Source of the DNA: Orbilia blumenaviensis
Taxonomy: Eukaryota; Ascomycota; Orbiliomycetes; Orbiliales; Orbiliaceae
Length of the DNA stretch: 64,000 nt
Direction: 5' to 3'
NCBI GenBank assembly: GCA_036872755.1
Contig: JAVHNS010000012.1
Location: 496,001 to 560,000, forward strand
Of the stretch, positions 1 to 9,771 are shown one piece after another. The notes below the pieces were generated by a model, which did not search any database, was not told the DNA's origin, and saw only the letters and a program-made list of their open reading frames with translations. The number at the start of each line of letters is the position of its first letter. Position 1 is the first letter of the stretch. Position numbers and translations under genes: made by a program.

Positions 1-740
1 TCACAGTGCCCCGAAGAACACCACCGCCATCCGGTGCCCAATGTATATAGCGACCACAGCCAAACATTTTATATAAAAAAAGGCGATGTAACCCACTGCC
101 ATTGGTCCCTGATTCCATGGTAGGAACATAATGCCCCATTGGTTAAACCGCCAGAAGCAGCATAGCCTTAGGTACGATCCCAGGAAGGAGACGCCACACC
201 CGGGTCGCGCAAGGAGCGGTTGGGTATCGGCAGGATCTTTCAAAGAGTCCCTAGCAATTTCTGGTGGATATAGATCTTTCTCCACCATGGCCTCATATTT
301 GAAGGTAGTTCCTGCCGTGTTTAAAACCGTGGTGTATGCTATTCCACCGAGCAGAAAAAGAACCGAAGACTAGGGAGGGTACTGAATAAAGTCCAGAAAG
401 ATATTTATGGAAGCAAAATGAATGTTTGTTCGTAGAGTAGGAAAAGGAACAACGGCAGAAGCTGTATTCGGACCTTTTACCAAAAGCAAAAGCTTCATCA
501 TTGAGTTGGCAATCAGGTCTCAACGACCTTTGCAGCAAAAAAATATATATTTCCAGTTCAGGAAATATAACTAGGTGCATAGTGAGAAGTAAACCAGTGC
601 AAAAACAGAGCTCCACTTACTTGATCCCCGCCGTCATCGTCATCAATAACAATAGCATTACTGACATTAGATCCTTCCTTGGTTACCGCCCTCTGCGACT
701 GATAAATGATATCATTCGAAATCCAACCTTGCGGTGCCAT
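1..740 (-). CDS. Small predicted membrane protein, unidentified (2 exons)
   Basis: I do not recognise this gene. An ATG at 740 opens a 40-codon exon (621-740) rich in Asp near its end (IDDDDGG) and followed by a consensus GTAAGT donor. A second exon in matching phase starts after CCTAG at 370-372 and runs from 369 to a stop at 1-3, giving about 162 aa. Exon 2 opens with a hydrophobic stretch (VLFLLGGIAYTTVL) and has further hydrophobic segments near its end (GYIAFFYIKCLAVVAIYIG, then MAVVFFGAL), so a multi-pass membrane protein is likely. The implied intron of about 250 nt is longer than most here, so a small extra exon may be missed. The stop codon lies exactly at the window edge. Family and function are unknown. 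Confidence 0.4.
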
Positions 741-2076
741 CTCAGCACCGACACACTCGAGAAGAAAAAAGAAAAAGAAAAAATGGGTAAACGTTTCAAG
801 TTTTCGCCCAATATCTCTGGATTCGATAAACGATTATAACACCAGATCGTTTCCTTCGCATCGTATATCTCGGAAATATAACTTCCAACTTTTCTTTATC
901 GTATCGAAACTGATTAAACCGGACGGAGGGGTTGGTGTCGTTAGACTTGTTGCACCATAGCTGGTTTTATACAAGACTGCAGTTTTAAGGCACAGCTAGC
1001 TTATTGCCTGTCTATGTTTAGTCGGGCAAACAATGCAGTGTCTCGGCTGGCCTCGTGTGGGCGTGTGTGGTAGCCAAACGGCAAATAACTGCGTGTTTCA
1101 GCAGCGAAAAACCTGGTCCCCCTAAACCGACAGCCGGCTACGGTGAATCCTCCTAGGCTTGCGACTCGGATGCTCCGTCTAACCTGGAAGTCCTGGTCCT
1201 CCGTCGTCGTTAAATACCCGTCGTGGAAATCGGGGGGTGAAAGGAAAGGGCATGATCGATGAGAACATGCTCTCGCGTAATTCGATAATAATCAAAATAT
1301 GTTGGTGGCTTGCTGTCCCTGTCGTTCGGCCGAATTTGGATTTGCCGCACGCACCCGCCTCGTGATTGGAGCCCCGTCTCACCGCTGTCTGCGACCCTCG
1401 ACGGTGTTCAAAACCTGGACCGGTGAACTTTCAAAACAGACGAGGGTTAACTGCGAACTTGGTTGGGTCTTCGCGGGTGTGCCGCAACACCTTGTTGACA
1501 TTCTGACCGGAATGGTTGGCTTGTGGATACCCAACAGGTTAACAGCGTCTGTGCCACCCAATTGGAAGCACACCCATGTTTCTTTTGGACAGGGAAATGG
1601 CATCAAGCTACTAGTAGGAGTTATAGCCCCACTGACGATATGAAATGATATATACCTAACCCTGTCTACTGTTGCATTTGCAAGGTTTGCAAGATTGCGA
1701 TTCTCGGCACTTCGTAATGGTAAACGTTTTCAGATTCCAACGCCAACGCAGTCTGTCACGGGTTTCTTCAAAAAACTGCAAACAGTTTGGCTGTCTCAGC
1801 TCGATATAGCTATGAATAGCTGTAGATGGTAGAGGAGATTATTTAATTCTGATTAATTAATTCAATTGTCTTTTATACAGACTCTTCTGTAATCGTGAGC
1901 AATCCTTCCGTTCCCAAAAAAAAGAAGAAGAAAGGATCCCTTTTAAACCAAATATAGAAAATTAACAGTCCAGCCCTTCAGAGCAAAAAAAGAGCCAATA
2001 GAGGAGATGACCGTGAAGGTACCAGAATATCTCTGAGTTACCCTCCCAACGGCTCTTATCTAGGTCCTTTCATTAC
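741..2076. other. Intergenic, no gene seen
   Basis: About 1.3 kb with only chance reading frames; the longest (1299-1643, plus) begins at a non-ATG codon and has no domain or splice support. An A/G-rich run lies near 1915-1940. It holds the upstream region of the small membrane gene ending at 740 and the 3' flank of the gene at 2077-2751. Confidence 0.5.
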
Positions 2077-2751
2077 CTAGAAAGACTCAATGGTCCTGAC
2101 ACCCCACCAGTTCAAAATAACAGCAAGACCAACAGTGTCTAATAACGAACTGGCAGTTCCAGCAACAACCTCAGCAACATCGATGGCCTTAGCGCCAGGC
2201 TCTCCAAATCCAATGAGACCTCCAATGGTAGCACCGAGAGAGGTGCTGAAGAAGACCAAGGTTCCGAGGTAAGCTGCACCCTTGTAGCTGAGAGTGCCTG
2301 TGGTTGTGAGCAGGGCGGCCATGGCATATGTCTGGACGCCCGATCCGAGGAGGGTGGTGCCGAAGAGGACGGCTCCCTGCTTAGCTTCCTATACATCACA
2401 ATTTTCTCAGTTAGAATTTTCAGAACCAAAGTCAGGTTGCGTCATATGGCGACTAACCTTGCTGTGGAGGAAGTTCTGGCTGGCATTGGCCTTTCGTGCA
2501 CGCTCGTACCTGTCTATTGATGCCGTCAGTTTATCGTCGATAGCAGACACGCCAATAGGAATCTAATACATACCACCAAAGAGAGGAGCTAGGACGGCAG
2601 TGTGACCGAGCTGGGTGAAAGCAGTTCCAACTAGACATCTGCGTCAGTAAAAGCCATCAAACAGACAGACCTACACCTTTCGCAGAGGATCCAGGCGATA
2701 CATACGGGCGATAGCGCTTGGCTTAACTGGGGGCAAGTAGTGAAGAGACAT
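2077..2751 (-). CDS. Small multi-pass membrane protein, DUF1761-like (4 exons)
   Basis: Four phase-consistent exons (2706-2751, 2574-2630, 2458-2513, 2077-2388) give 156 aa. The first intron uses GTATGT and ends at TCTAG; a competing donor just downstream would leave a 36-nt intron and was rejected. The protein has hydrophobic segments around LGTAFTQLGHTAVLAPLFG, then QTYAMAALL, GAAYLGTLVFFSTSLGATIGG and ASSLLDTVGLAVILNWWGV, separated by a charged loop (DRYERARKANASQ). The layout resembles small fungal integral membrane proteins of the DUF1761 type, but this is by impression only. Function unknown; four membrane helices are likely. It stands alone, with over 1 kb before GCD7. Confidence 0.7.
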
Positions 2752-3937
2752 GATTCCTATCTTTCAACTAAATAAAACTTCGGTGAATTGATTCGATGTA
2801 AAGGAGACTGGTATGGTAGTGATAGAAGAGAGGCACAGTGACACAGAGAGACGAAATTAAGATTTATCGAATGACACAGAAGACAAACTCCTGACAGGTG
2901 GGAAGTAACGCCCTCTTATACCAGCTCAGCAAAACTCTACAACAGACAGACCGGCTACATACGCTTCACCAGAAAAGATTAATCCGAAACTGACACAGAT
3001 ATTACACCATTCTTACTCTCCCAGCTCTCCGCCGCCTTCCATTCTGTTTGCTATCCCCGGTGAGGCTTGGCGGAATTCTGTTCTCATAATGACGTTTCAA
3101 AATCACGCGGTTGCAGCCACAGCTAAGAATGCAACCACTAACCCCGTACGCCTCCCTCGCTGCTTTACCCCGGATTGCATGTTTACAAGCTACGTGTTTT
3201 TTAAAAAACAAGGCCAATCGGGCCATTCTGATTGCTATCCAAGAGCTTTAACCGTGGCGTCTTCCATTTTCTTTAAATGAATTTGGCTAAATTCCTACCC
3301 GTACTTTGGCATGCGTTCCCTTTCGAATTCGTGATATAACTTCCTCTTTTCGCTGCATGCGGTTCTGACGTCATCCGCTGCTCAACCCGCATAAAATTGC
3401 AACAACCCGTTAGCCAAACCATGGCTCCCCGTTGATCCCCTCGCCAAGACAGCTGCACTCCGCCTAGGAAAACTTAAAAATGACAAAGTTTTGGGAGGAA
3501 GCGATGAGGTAAACAGCCAATGCCTGTCTGTTTAGCTCTTAATTACCTAGATCTTATCTCAAGATGTATCTACTTTCCATGCAAGGTACACGAAATAAAA
3601 TTCTCTAATATCACATATGCCATCATCTCGTATATCGTCCGCCAAAAATACTTTTAGAACGCCATGCAATGAAAACAGGGAAATATAAAAGGAATCAGAG
3701 ATGTGAAAGGGCAGCTAAGGGAGACAATCAACTACCGAAGAAATAGGCAGTTGTATGTATGCGTAAGGCAGGTCACGGCTTCAGTTGTCGCGACAAATAA
3801 ATCGGTTCTTAAGGCAAAGGGGCATTGTGACATGAGGGGTATCAGTACAAATCATTAGAGTTACGAGGAATGTAAAATGCGATCAGGATGTGTCTAAAAC
3901 TTCTTTGGAAGGGTAGCCCAATCAATGAGCCCCCTGT
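2752..3937. other. Intergenic, no gene seen
   Basis: About 1.2 kb between two minus-strand genes; it holds the promoter of the small membrane gene and the 3' flank of GCD7. Only short unsupported frames occur (for example 3002-3226, minus). Confidence 0.5.
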
Positions 3938-5557
3938 CTACTCCAAAGTGTCGATAACGCTTCCATACTGCTCTTCGACGAGCTTGTACAGGTTCTGTGG
4001 GGTATATCCACCACTACACAATCGACCAGTTAGCTAGTGAATCCGAATGCATACTTAGAGACAGTAGAAGGGTTCAAACTTACACATTAGTGATGTAGTG
4101 ATCCACAAGTTCTCCAGGAACGAAATCCATCGTTGGGTTGAAGATCTCAGCGTTACCAACCATGTCACCATCTTCCCAACCGATAAGAGTGCTACTGTCA
4201 CCGGTTTCAAGCATCGAATCTGGGTCAAACGGATATCTTGGCGATAGCTTGTAGACTCCACTAACGACAACAACTGGAATAGAGTGCTCTTGTGCACATC
4301 GTGCTACGGTTCTCGCGCCTGCGGTAGTAATCATCGATCCGTTTCGAAGGATGACATGGCTTCCCATCAGAACCTTATTGACTCGAGACATAACAGCCGG
4401 GACAGCAGAGTCTGGGATCAGGATTGTCTCGACACCAACGCTTGTCAAAGTCGCCTTCAACTCAGCCGATGTGAGGGGTTCATCCTTGTTAGCGGGACTA
4501 GGCTTGCCGGGATTCTTGAGACCAACTAGTGGGGTGGTCTTCGATGGGGCTCTTAAAACCTCCTGCGTCTCGTAGAAATCGTTCGGGTACGCCTCGATCA
4601 TGACGACTGTAAACTTTCGCTTAACAGCCGCCTTCATTAAGAATGTTTGCAAAGTGGGAGACGACCCAAGGACCATGACGATCTCGTTGGCGTGGATATG
4701 CGTCTCGCTGTGCGCTGCAACTTGCTCGTCTACCATCTCCAACTCATCGATCAGCTCCCTGATGCCCTCAATGACATCACCGCGGATATCCTTGTCCTCG
4801 AAAGGCTCTTTCGCCTCGGGCTTAAGCCCTGGAGAGTCGCTGGGTAGCGGGGTCGAATTCATGAGCAACGAGAAGAGAGCGTGCTGGAGATTGTTCTCCC
4901 CGTAGCTCGGGTTAGGGAGAGCAATCGACCCTTGACGGGTTAGATTCCTGAGGTTGGGAGGGATGTACGCCTTTGACTTCCTCCTGGACATCGCATCGAT
5001 GTCGTCCTCCCCCCCGTCCCTCGAGAACGGACGTCCCGAGTGGGGCGTCGCGGTTCCCGACGCCGGGTTGCTACCGAAGTCGGTGCTCTCCTCCCCAATG
5101 CTGCTGGCCCTCGAGAGCCTGCCTCCCAGGGTAAGGTCCGCAAACCCTGGGAGAGCATTGCTCTCGTGGCACTCCTCGCGGATGACACCGAGGACCCGAC
5201 GGACGATGTTCCCGATAACAAGCTCTCGGGGCTGAGCTGCGACAAGATGTCGCCCTAGCTCTCTGACGTCCTTAATGAGTCCCTGCGACTCACTAAGTTT
5301 CGTGTGTCGGTTTTGCGAAACAAACCGGAGGAGGAGCTTTGCGACGGCCTTGGCGACATTTCGACTAGAGGTGATCTCTCGTCGCTTGAGGAGACTAGTG
5401 ATGATTCCGTTCAGTCAGCATGTTGAAGAAGGAGATGATAGAGCAGTCCACTAATTATTTACCCAGTGAGAACCTCGGTGGCATCGTCGGCCTTGATACT
5501 CGTGACGAGCTTTAGAAACTTGGCCAGAGCAGGCGGCTGCTCACCAGCGATGGCCAT
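3938..5557 (-). CDS. GCD7: Translation initiation factor eIF2B subunit beta
   Basis: This is the regulatory beta subunit of eIF2B, the guanine nucleotide exchange factor that recharges eIF2 with GTP and is inhibited by phosphorylated eIF2 alpha in the integrated stress response. Three exons in phase (5463-5557, 4084-5394, 4013-3938) give 493 aa. The N-terminal half is helical with a Ser/Gly-rich insert (around residues 125-165). The C-terminal half has the Rossmann-like fold of the eIF2B alpha/beta/delta family: MVLGSSPTLQTFL, FTVVMIEAYPN, then NGSMITTAGARTVA and IPVVVVSGVYKLSPRYPF, the last typical of the beta subunit. The final 25 codons lie on a separate small exon (GGYTPQNLYKLVEEQYGS), the usual conserved family end. 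The start is the first ATG (GCC ATC GCT) of an exon ending at GG|GTAAAT. Confidence 0.93.
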
Positions 5558-6500
5558 CGTGAAAGAAGGAAGGAGGGGTGTGAAGGTGGGGTTGGATGAG
5601 TGTCGCAGTGGGGTTCTGTATCGTTGCTCGAGTTCGATTGAGTCCTTACCAACTGCTGACGAGACGGCACTTAGATACAGATGAAAACGAAACTCGGAAT
5701 CGTGATTATCGAAGGAATTGATGGTGGTGATGATAGGGAGACGGTGATGGAGAAGTGGGATGGTTGCTGGGTTATATGGTCTGAAGTGAGGGTTGTAGAA
5801 GTTCTTTCTGGGTCTTTGTTTGTCGCTGCTAACCAACAAGAAATTCTTCTGCGTGCGCCGCATTCATCGCCGCACTGTAACACAAAAAGCAATCCCAGCT
5901 TATCGCAGCAAACAGTATTATAACCACGTGACAGAATCGATGCAACTAACTTACAACAAAGCCTGGAGCTATGGTCCTCAAGTCATGACTACCTGGGTAC
6001 CTAGGTACTGGCCCACAAAGATTCAGAGGCCGAATCATATATGGGACCGAGACTAAGTACGTTGAATGTACCTAGTCTTAATCGTTCTCCCAATGCTACT
6101 AGATAAGATTATTACATTCTTTCTCCCTAAACCTGAATCTGTGATTAATTACCATAGAAAATTTGATCCGAACCTAAATTTCATCTTTAACTGTCGCCTC
6201 TAATAGTCTATAAACTATCAAGTGAATTCTATCTAAAGGTCACATTTGCAAAGAGAGCAGCTCATATGCTAGTCATCAAAAAGGATGTTGCAGAGATCTC
6301 GTTCTGGCGTTGTGTCGCCGAATATCTCATTGCGAATCATGATATGTGATTGATCCTCAACATGCCAACTCGCGATTTGTCTATGAACTGATATTGCAAA
6401 TCGGCACGGTGACCTCGAAGATTTGTATTGAGCTATCACATGGCATAAATAGCGTTGAGCGGGTATAAGGAACTCCATGACTGCCCTGTTGCAACGTTGG
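5558..6500. other. Intergenic, no gene seen
   Basis: About 940 nt between GCD7 (its upstream side) and the 3' end of the PNP-kinase gene. The minus-strand frame at 5558-5863 is only an upstream extension of GCD7 exon 1. No RNA gene or repeat was seen. Confidence 0.5.
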
Positions 6501-9500
6501 TTACTCTTCAATTTCAACGAAACCAGCCTCCAGCATCGCCTTCCGGAAAACTTTATATGAAGCTTCAATTGCCTGCCAATGTTCCCTCTTTGGATTTTTC
6601 ACACCCAATTCTGCGCAAACATCAGTTGCCCACTGATCCGAAGAGAAAGTCCTCGTCGGGGTTATCGGAGACGTCGTTGGACTCGAGGAAGGTATCTTAT
6701 CGCTGAGTGCATCGATGCTCTCGACGGATGCAAGACCTTTGTCCATTGGAGAAGTTGGAGTTGATAAAGTTCCTGAGCCATTTACATAGGCTGGTTGGAC
6801 TCCAGGTTCCGAGAGTTCCGTAAAGTCGCTGGACCCCGTAAGTCCCGTAAAGTCGCTGGACCCCGTAAGATCACTGGATTTTATGGAGTCACTAGCTAAG
6901 GTAAGGTCACTAGATCCATTAGTAGCTTGGACTACCGTCTGTCCCTCGGCTGGCTGATGATCTTCCTCTTGACAATCAGAACAGTAGAACTGCCATGGAT
7001 TCGGTGCTCCGCTGACCAGTTCAACAAGCTCGTGTGCTGACGGCCGCATATCTGCGTCTCTCTGGAGCATCCGCGCGACCCACTCGAGAGCCGCTTCATT
7101 CGGGGGCGAGGCTTCTCTTCGAAGGCTCTCCATCCACTTTTGTAGTTTGTCAATGTTAAGATAATAATTGTCTTGGTCTAAATAACCATTCAACTCGTCC
7201 AAAGACTTCCCCATCCATACCGTTATGATCTCAAGAAACACACAACCCAATGACCAGATATCCGATGAACTATTGATCTGAATGTCCTTTTGGAAACCTG
7301 ACAGCGCGACCTCTGGAGCTGCGTATTTCCAGGTCCTTGGAGGCACTTTGTCAGTTGTACTTCGGGTGGTATGAGCCCAGCTGTAAGAACAATCGAAGTC
7401 CGTGAACAGGACGTTTCCCTCGAAGACCAGGATATTCTCGGGCTTTATGTCACGATGTCGAAGCTTTTGACGATGTAGGAACCAAAGAGTCCTGACAAGA
7501 CAACCGAAGAACCTTGGAAGAAATCCTCTCTTATTCTCCGAATCTTGGCTCGGTCCTGTGGCAGCCGTTAGGTATTTGGCAAGGTTGCACTGGGCTACTG
7601 GCGACATTATCAAAGCGAAGTACTTGGGATCCGAGTAACTTGCTACCTAGTGAAAACGAAACTTCCATCAATATGCGGTCAAGCAAATAACGAAAGGCTA
7701 TCCGTACCAGCTTCACACAATGGTGGTGCACGATGCATTTCATGTTCTTAACCTCGTTTTCAAAGGAAGCGACAGTTTGAACATTGGCACCTCTCATAAA
7801 ACGCTTATAGAACCTTTTCCTAGCATAAGTCTCGACTTCGTTCAGAACCGAGAGAATCTCGTCAACTTCACCACGCTCTCCTGTGGCGATGAGCTTTCGT
7901 CGTGTAAAATACTTGTCAGGCGAAGTTCCATCAAAAGTTATATGTTTACCCATGACCATCATCTGGACAAGATCGACGTTATCACACACTATAGGCTGAG
8001 CAGCTATGAACCTTGACTTCCAGCCTTCTCTGAACGCCGCAGGCAGCTGTGTCTGAGAGAAGGGCAAGAACTGGTCCGACAACCCACTGTCAAGGAAATA
8101 ACGGAGATTCTTTGCACATTTTGCAACCACGTCTGCGTTAGTCGGTGATTTACTTTGCTCCAGATGCCGAATGAGAGTATAAAGTCGGGGCATTCGGCTG
8201 AAGATCTTAGTTTGAGGAGAAGCACTCAGAAGCATCGCAATGGCATCGAAATCCTCATGTTTATAGCTAGATCTCGCAGGCGAGAAGTACTCGTCTAATG
8301 TCCTAACCGCAGCCATGTTTGACTGGGCTGTTGCTGGGGACTTTGAGTCAACTCTAAGCAAGTTTGGGCCTAGGTTTTGTGCGCCTAAACCCCCTTGCAT
8401 GCCTTGCTTCGCAACATCGGGTGTCACAGCCTGCTCAGACCGACTGGGAAACACCCTCGGATCTGTCCCTGCCAACAAACGACAAGTTAATCCTGAACAT
8501 AAACTAGGTAGGTAAAGGATAGTAAGGAGATTGAAGACTAACCAAGGCTTTGGCCAGAGCCTGATGTCACCTGCAGCACGGTCTGTGTTGTGGCAGTCTG
8601 GACGATCGAAGATGCGGAGATCAGGCACTTGGCGTAGGCAGCTGCCGTAGCAGCAGCGTATTCCTGCCATTGCTTAGACTTGTGGCTATCAGAGTAGTCA
8701 CAGATTCCGCGGATCACAACACAGGGAAAGCTATCCATCAAACCAGCGGCTTCCATCTCAAAGCACAGAACACCAAGCTCCTGTGCTAATCGATCTCGAG
8801 CTACCCCGTCTCTCATAACTTGGTTACTGGACGCAATCAATCCGTAGTGGACGACCGGATCATCTTTCAGTCTTTTGTCTCGATTTATCAACCGATCCCT
8901 ATCACAGCTGTCACAGCTGCTCCCTGCGCCGGTGTGTTCGTAAGTTGCCTCGAACACCCAATCCTGGTGCTGCCCAGGGTGAGCAAACCTCTTTTCCATT
9001 GCAGGATATTTTCTGACCATATTGGAGAGAATAGCAGGAACTTGACTGGTACCCATCATATCATCTGCTTGCAGAGATGAAAGTGCCGTCAGAATCACCT
9101 GTGGCGGCTTGTTCAATGCCCCCGTTCTCTCAAAACGACCATTACTGAGTGTTTTCCCCAGGTCAAACTGAACTACACCGCCTAGGGTACCTGTCGGTTT
9201 GCTTACTACCACATCACCAAGTCGAATATCTGCTGTTCTGGAAGGGGCACCGCCACCAATGCCTACCATCACGCCGAATCTTATGGCGGTAAATGTGAAG
9301 AGCAGCTGACTCGCAACTATCCCGGCAGAAGTCAAACCGTAGATTCCTGAGGGAAGACAGGCGATGACAACGTTGTGCCCTCCGATTTCTCCCAGCGTAT
9401 AAGTATTGCCATCACGGCGGTGTTGTGATAATGCGGCATGCGTGTTGTCCAGCATGGCTTTGGCCGCAGCCATCTCGAGAGGTAGAGCGCATATCCATGC

Positions 9501-9542
9501 TATCGTGTAGCTCTCATGTCTGAGTTTCTTGAGGCTTGCCAT
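6501..9542 (-). CDS. PNP/UDP nucleoside phosphorylase domain fused to protein kinase (NLR-like)
   Basis: Three exons (8543-9542, 7708-8468, 6501-7646) give 968 aa. Residues 1-310 form a PNP_UDP domain of the kind found at the N-terminus of fungal NLR-like proteins: IAWICALPLEMAAA at the start, GIGGGAP at 95-100, FEMEAAG at 261-267 and RGICDYSDSHK at 278-288. A Gln/Ser/Pro-rich linker leads to an unknown domain (about 390-520, DEYFSPARSSY... RMPRLYTLIR) and a protein kinase (about 525-780): Lys551, Glu572, HRDIKPEN at 651, DFD at 670 in place of DFG, and APE at 697. The glycine-rich loop is not recognisable. The tail has YCSDCQEED, an SSDFT tandem repeat and an acidic end. It is divergent from, and paralogous in its kinase to, the gene at 9772. 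Sensing or incompatibility signalling is inferred, not shown. Confidence 0.85.
6812..6868 (-). repeat. 27-bp intragenic tandem repeat coding for SSDFTGLTG-type units
   Basis: Two near-identical copies (core tccgtaaagtcgctgg, about 6817 and 6844) repeat with a 27-bp period inside the C-terminal tail of the PNP-kinase gene. In protein the pattern is Thr-Gly-Ser-Ser-Asp-Phe-Thr, with weaker related units (SSDLT) on both sides up to about 6925. The period is a multiple of three, so copy number can change without breaking the frame. Confidence 0.8.
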
Positions 9543-9771
9543 GACTCAATCTTAGAAGACGGTGGCTTTCTAGATATAAAGATGAGGTTGCAAAAGGATA
9601 TTCGTAAGAGCCAGTCTTAGGAACAGTCGCATCCTTTTTAGTACCTAATTTATGCAGTGTCCGAAAGCAAATTGACCCCGCTCTTGGACTCGGTCTTCCT
9701 TAAACGCCAGATTGCGCAGGATCCAGAGCATCAAACTGCAACAATCTCAATAATTGCGTTATCCTACGAGA
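9543..9771. promoter_or_regulatory. Shared divergent promoter of the two NLR-like kinase genes
   Basis: Only 229 bp separate the start codons of the PNP-kinase gene (minus) and the kinase-ankyrin gene (plus). Both transcripts must start within or near this stretch, so the two genes are likely co-regulated. No specific factor site was identified. Confidence 0.65.

Noticed and set aside
1299..1643. 114-codon plus-strand frame
   Set aside because: Opens at TTG or another non-ATG region, no hydrophobic or domain pattern, no splice signals in support.
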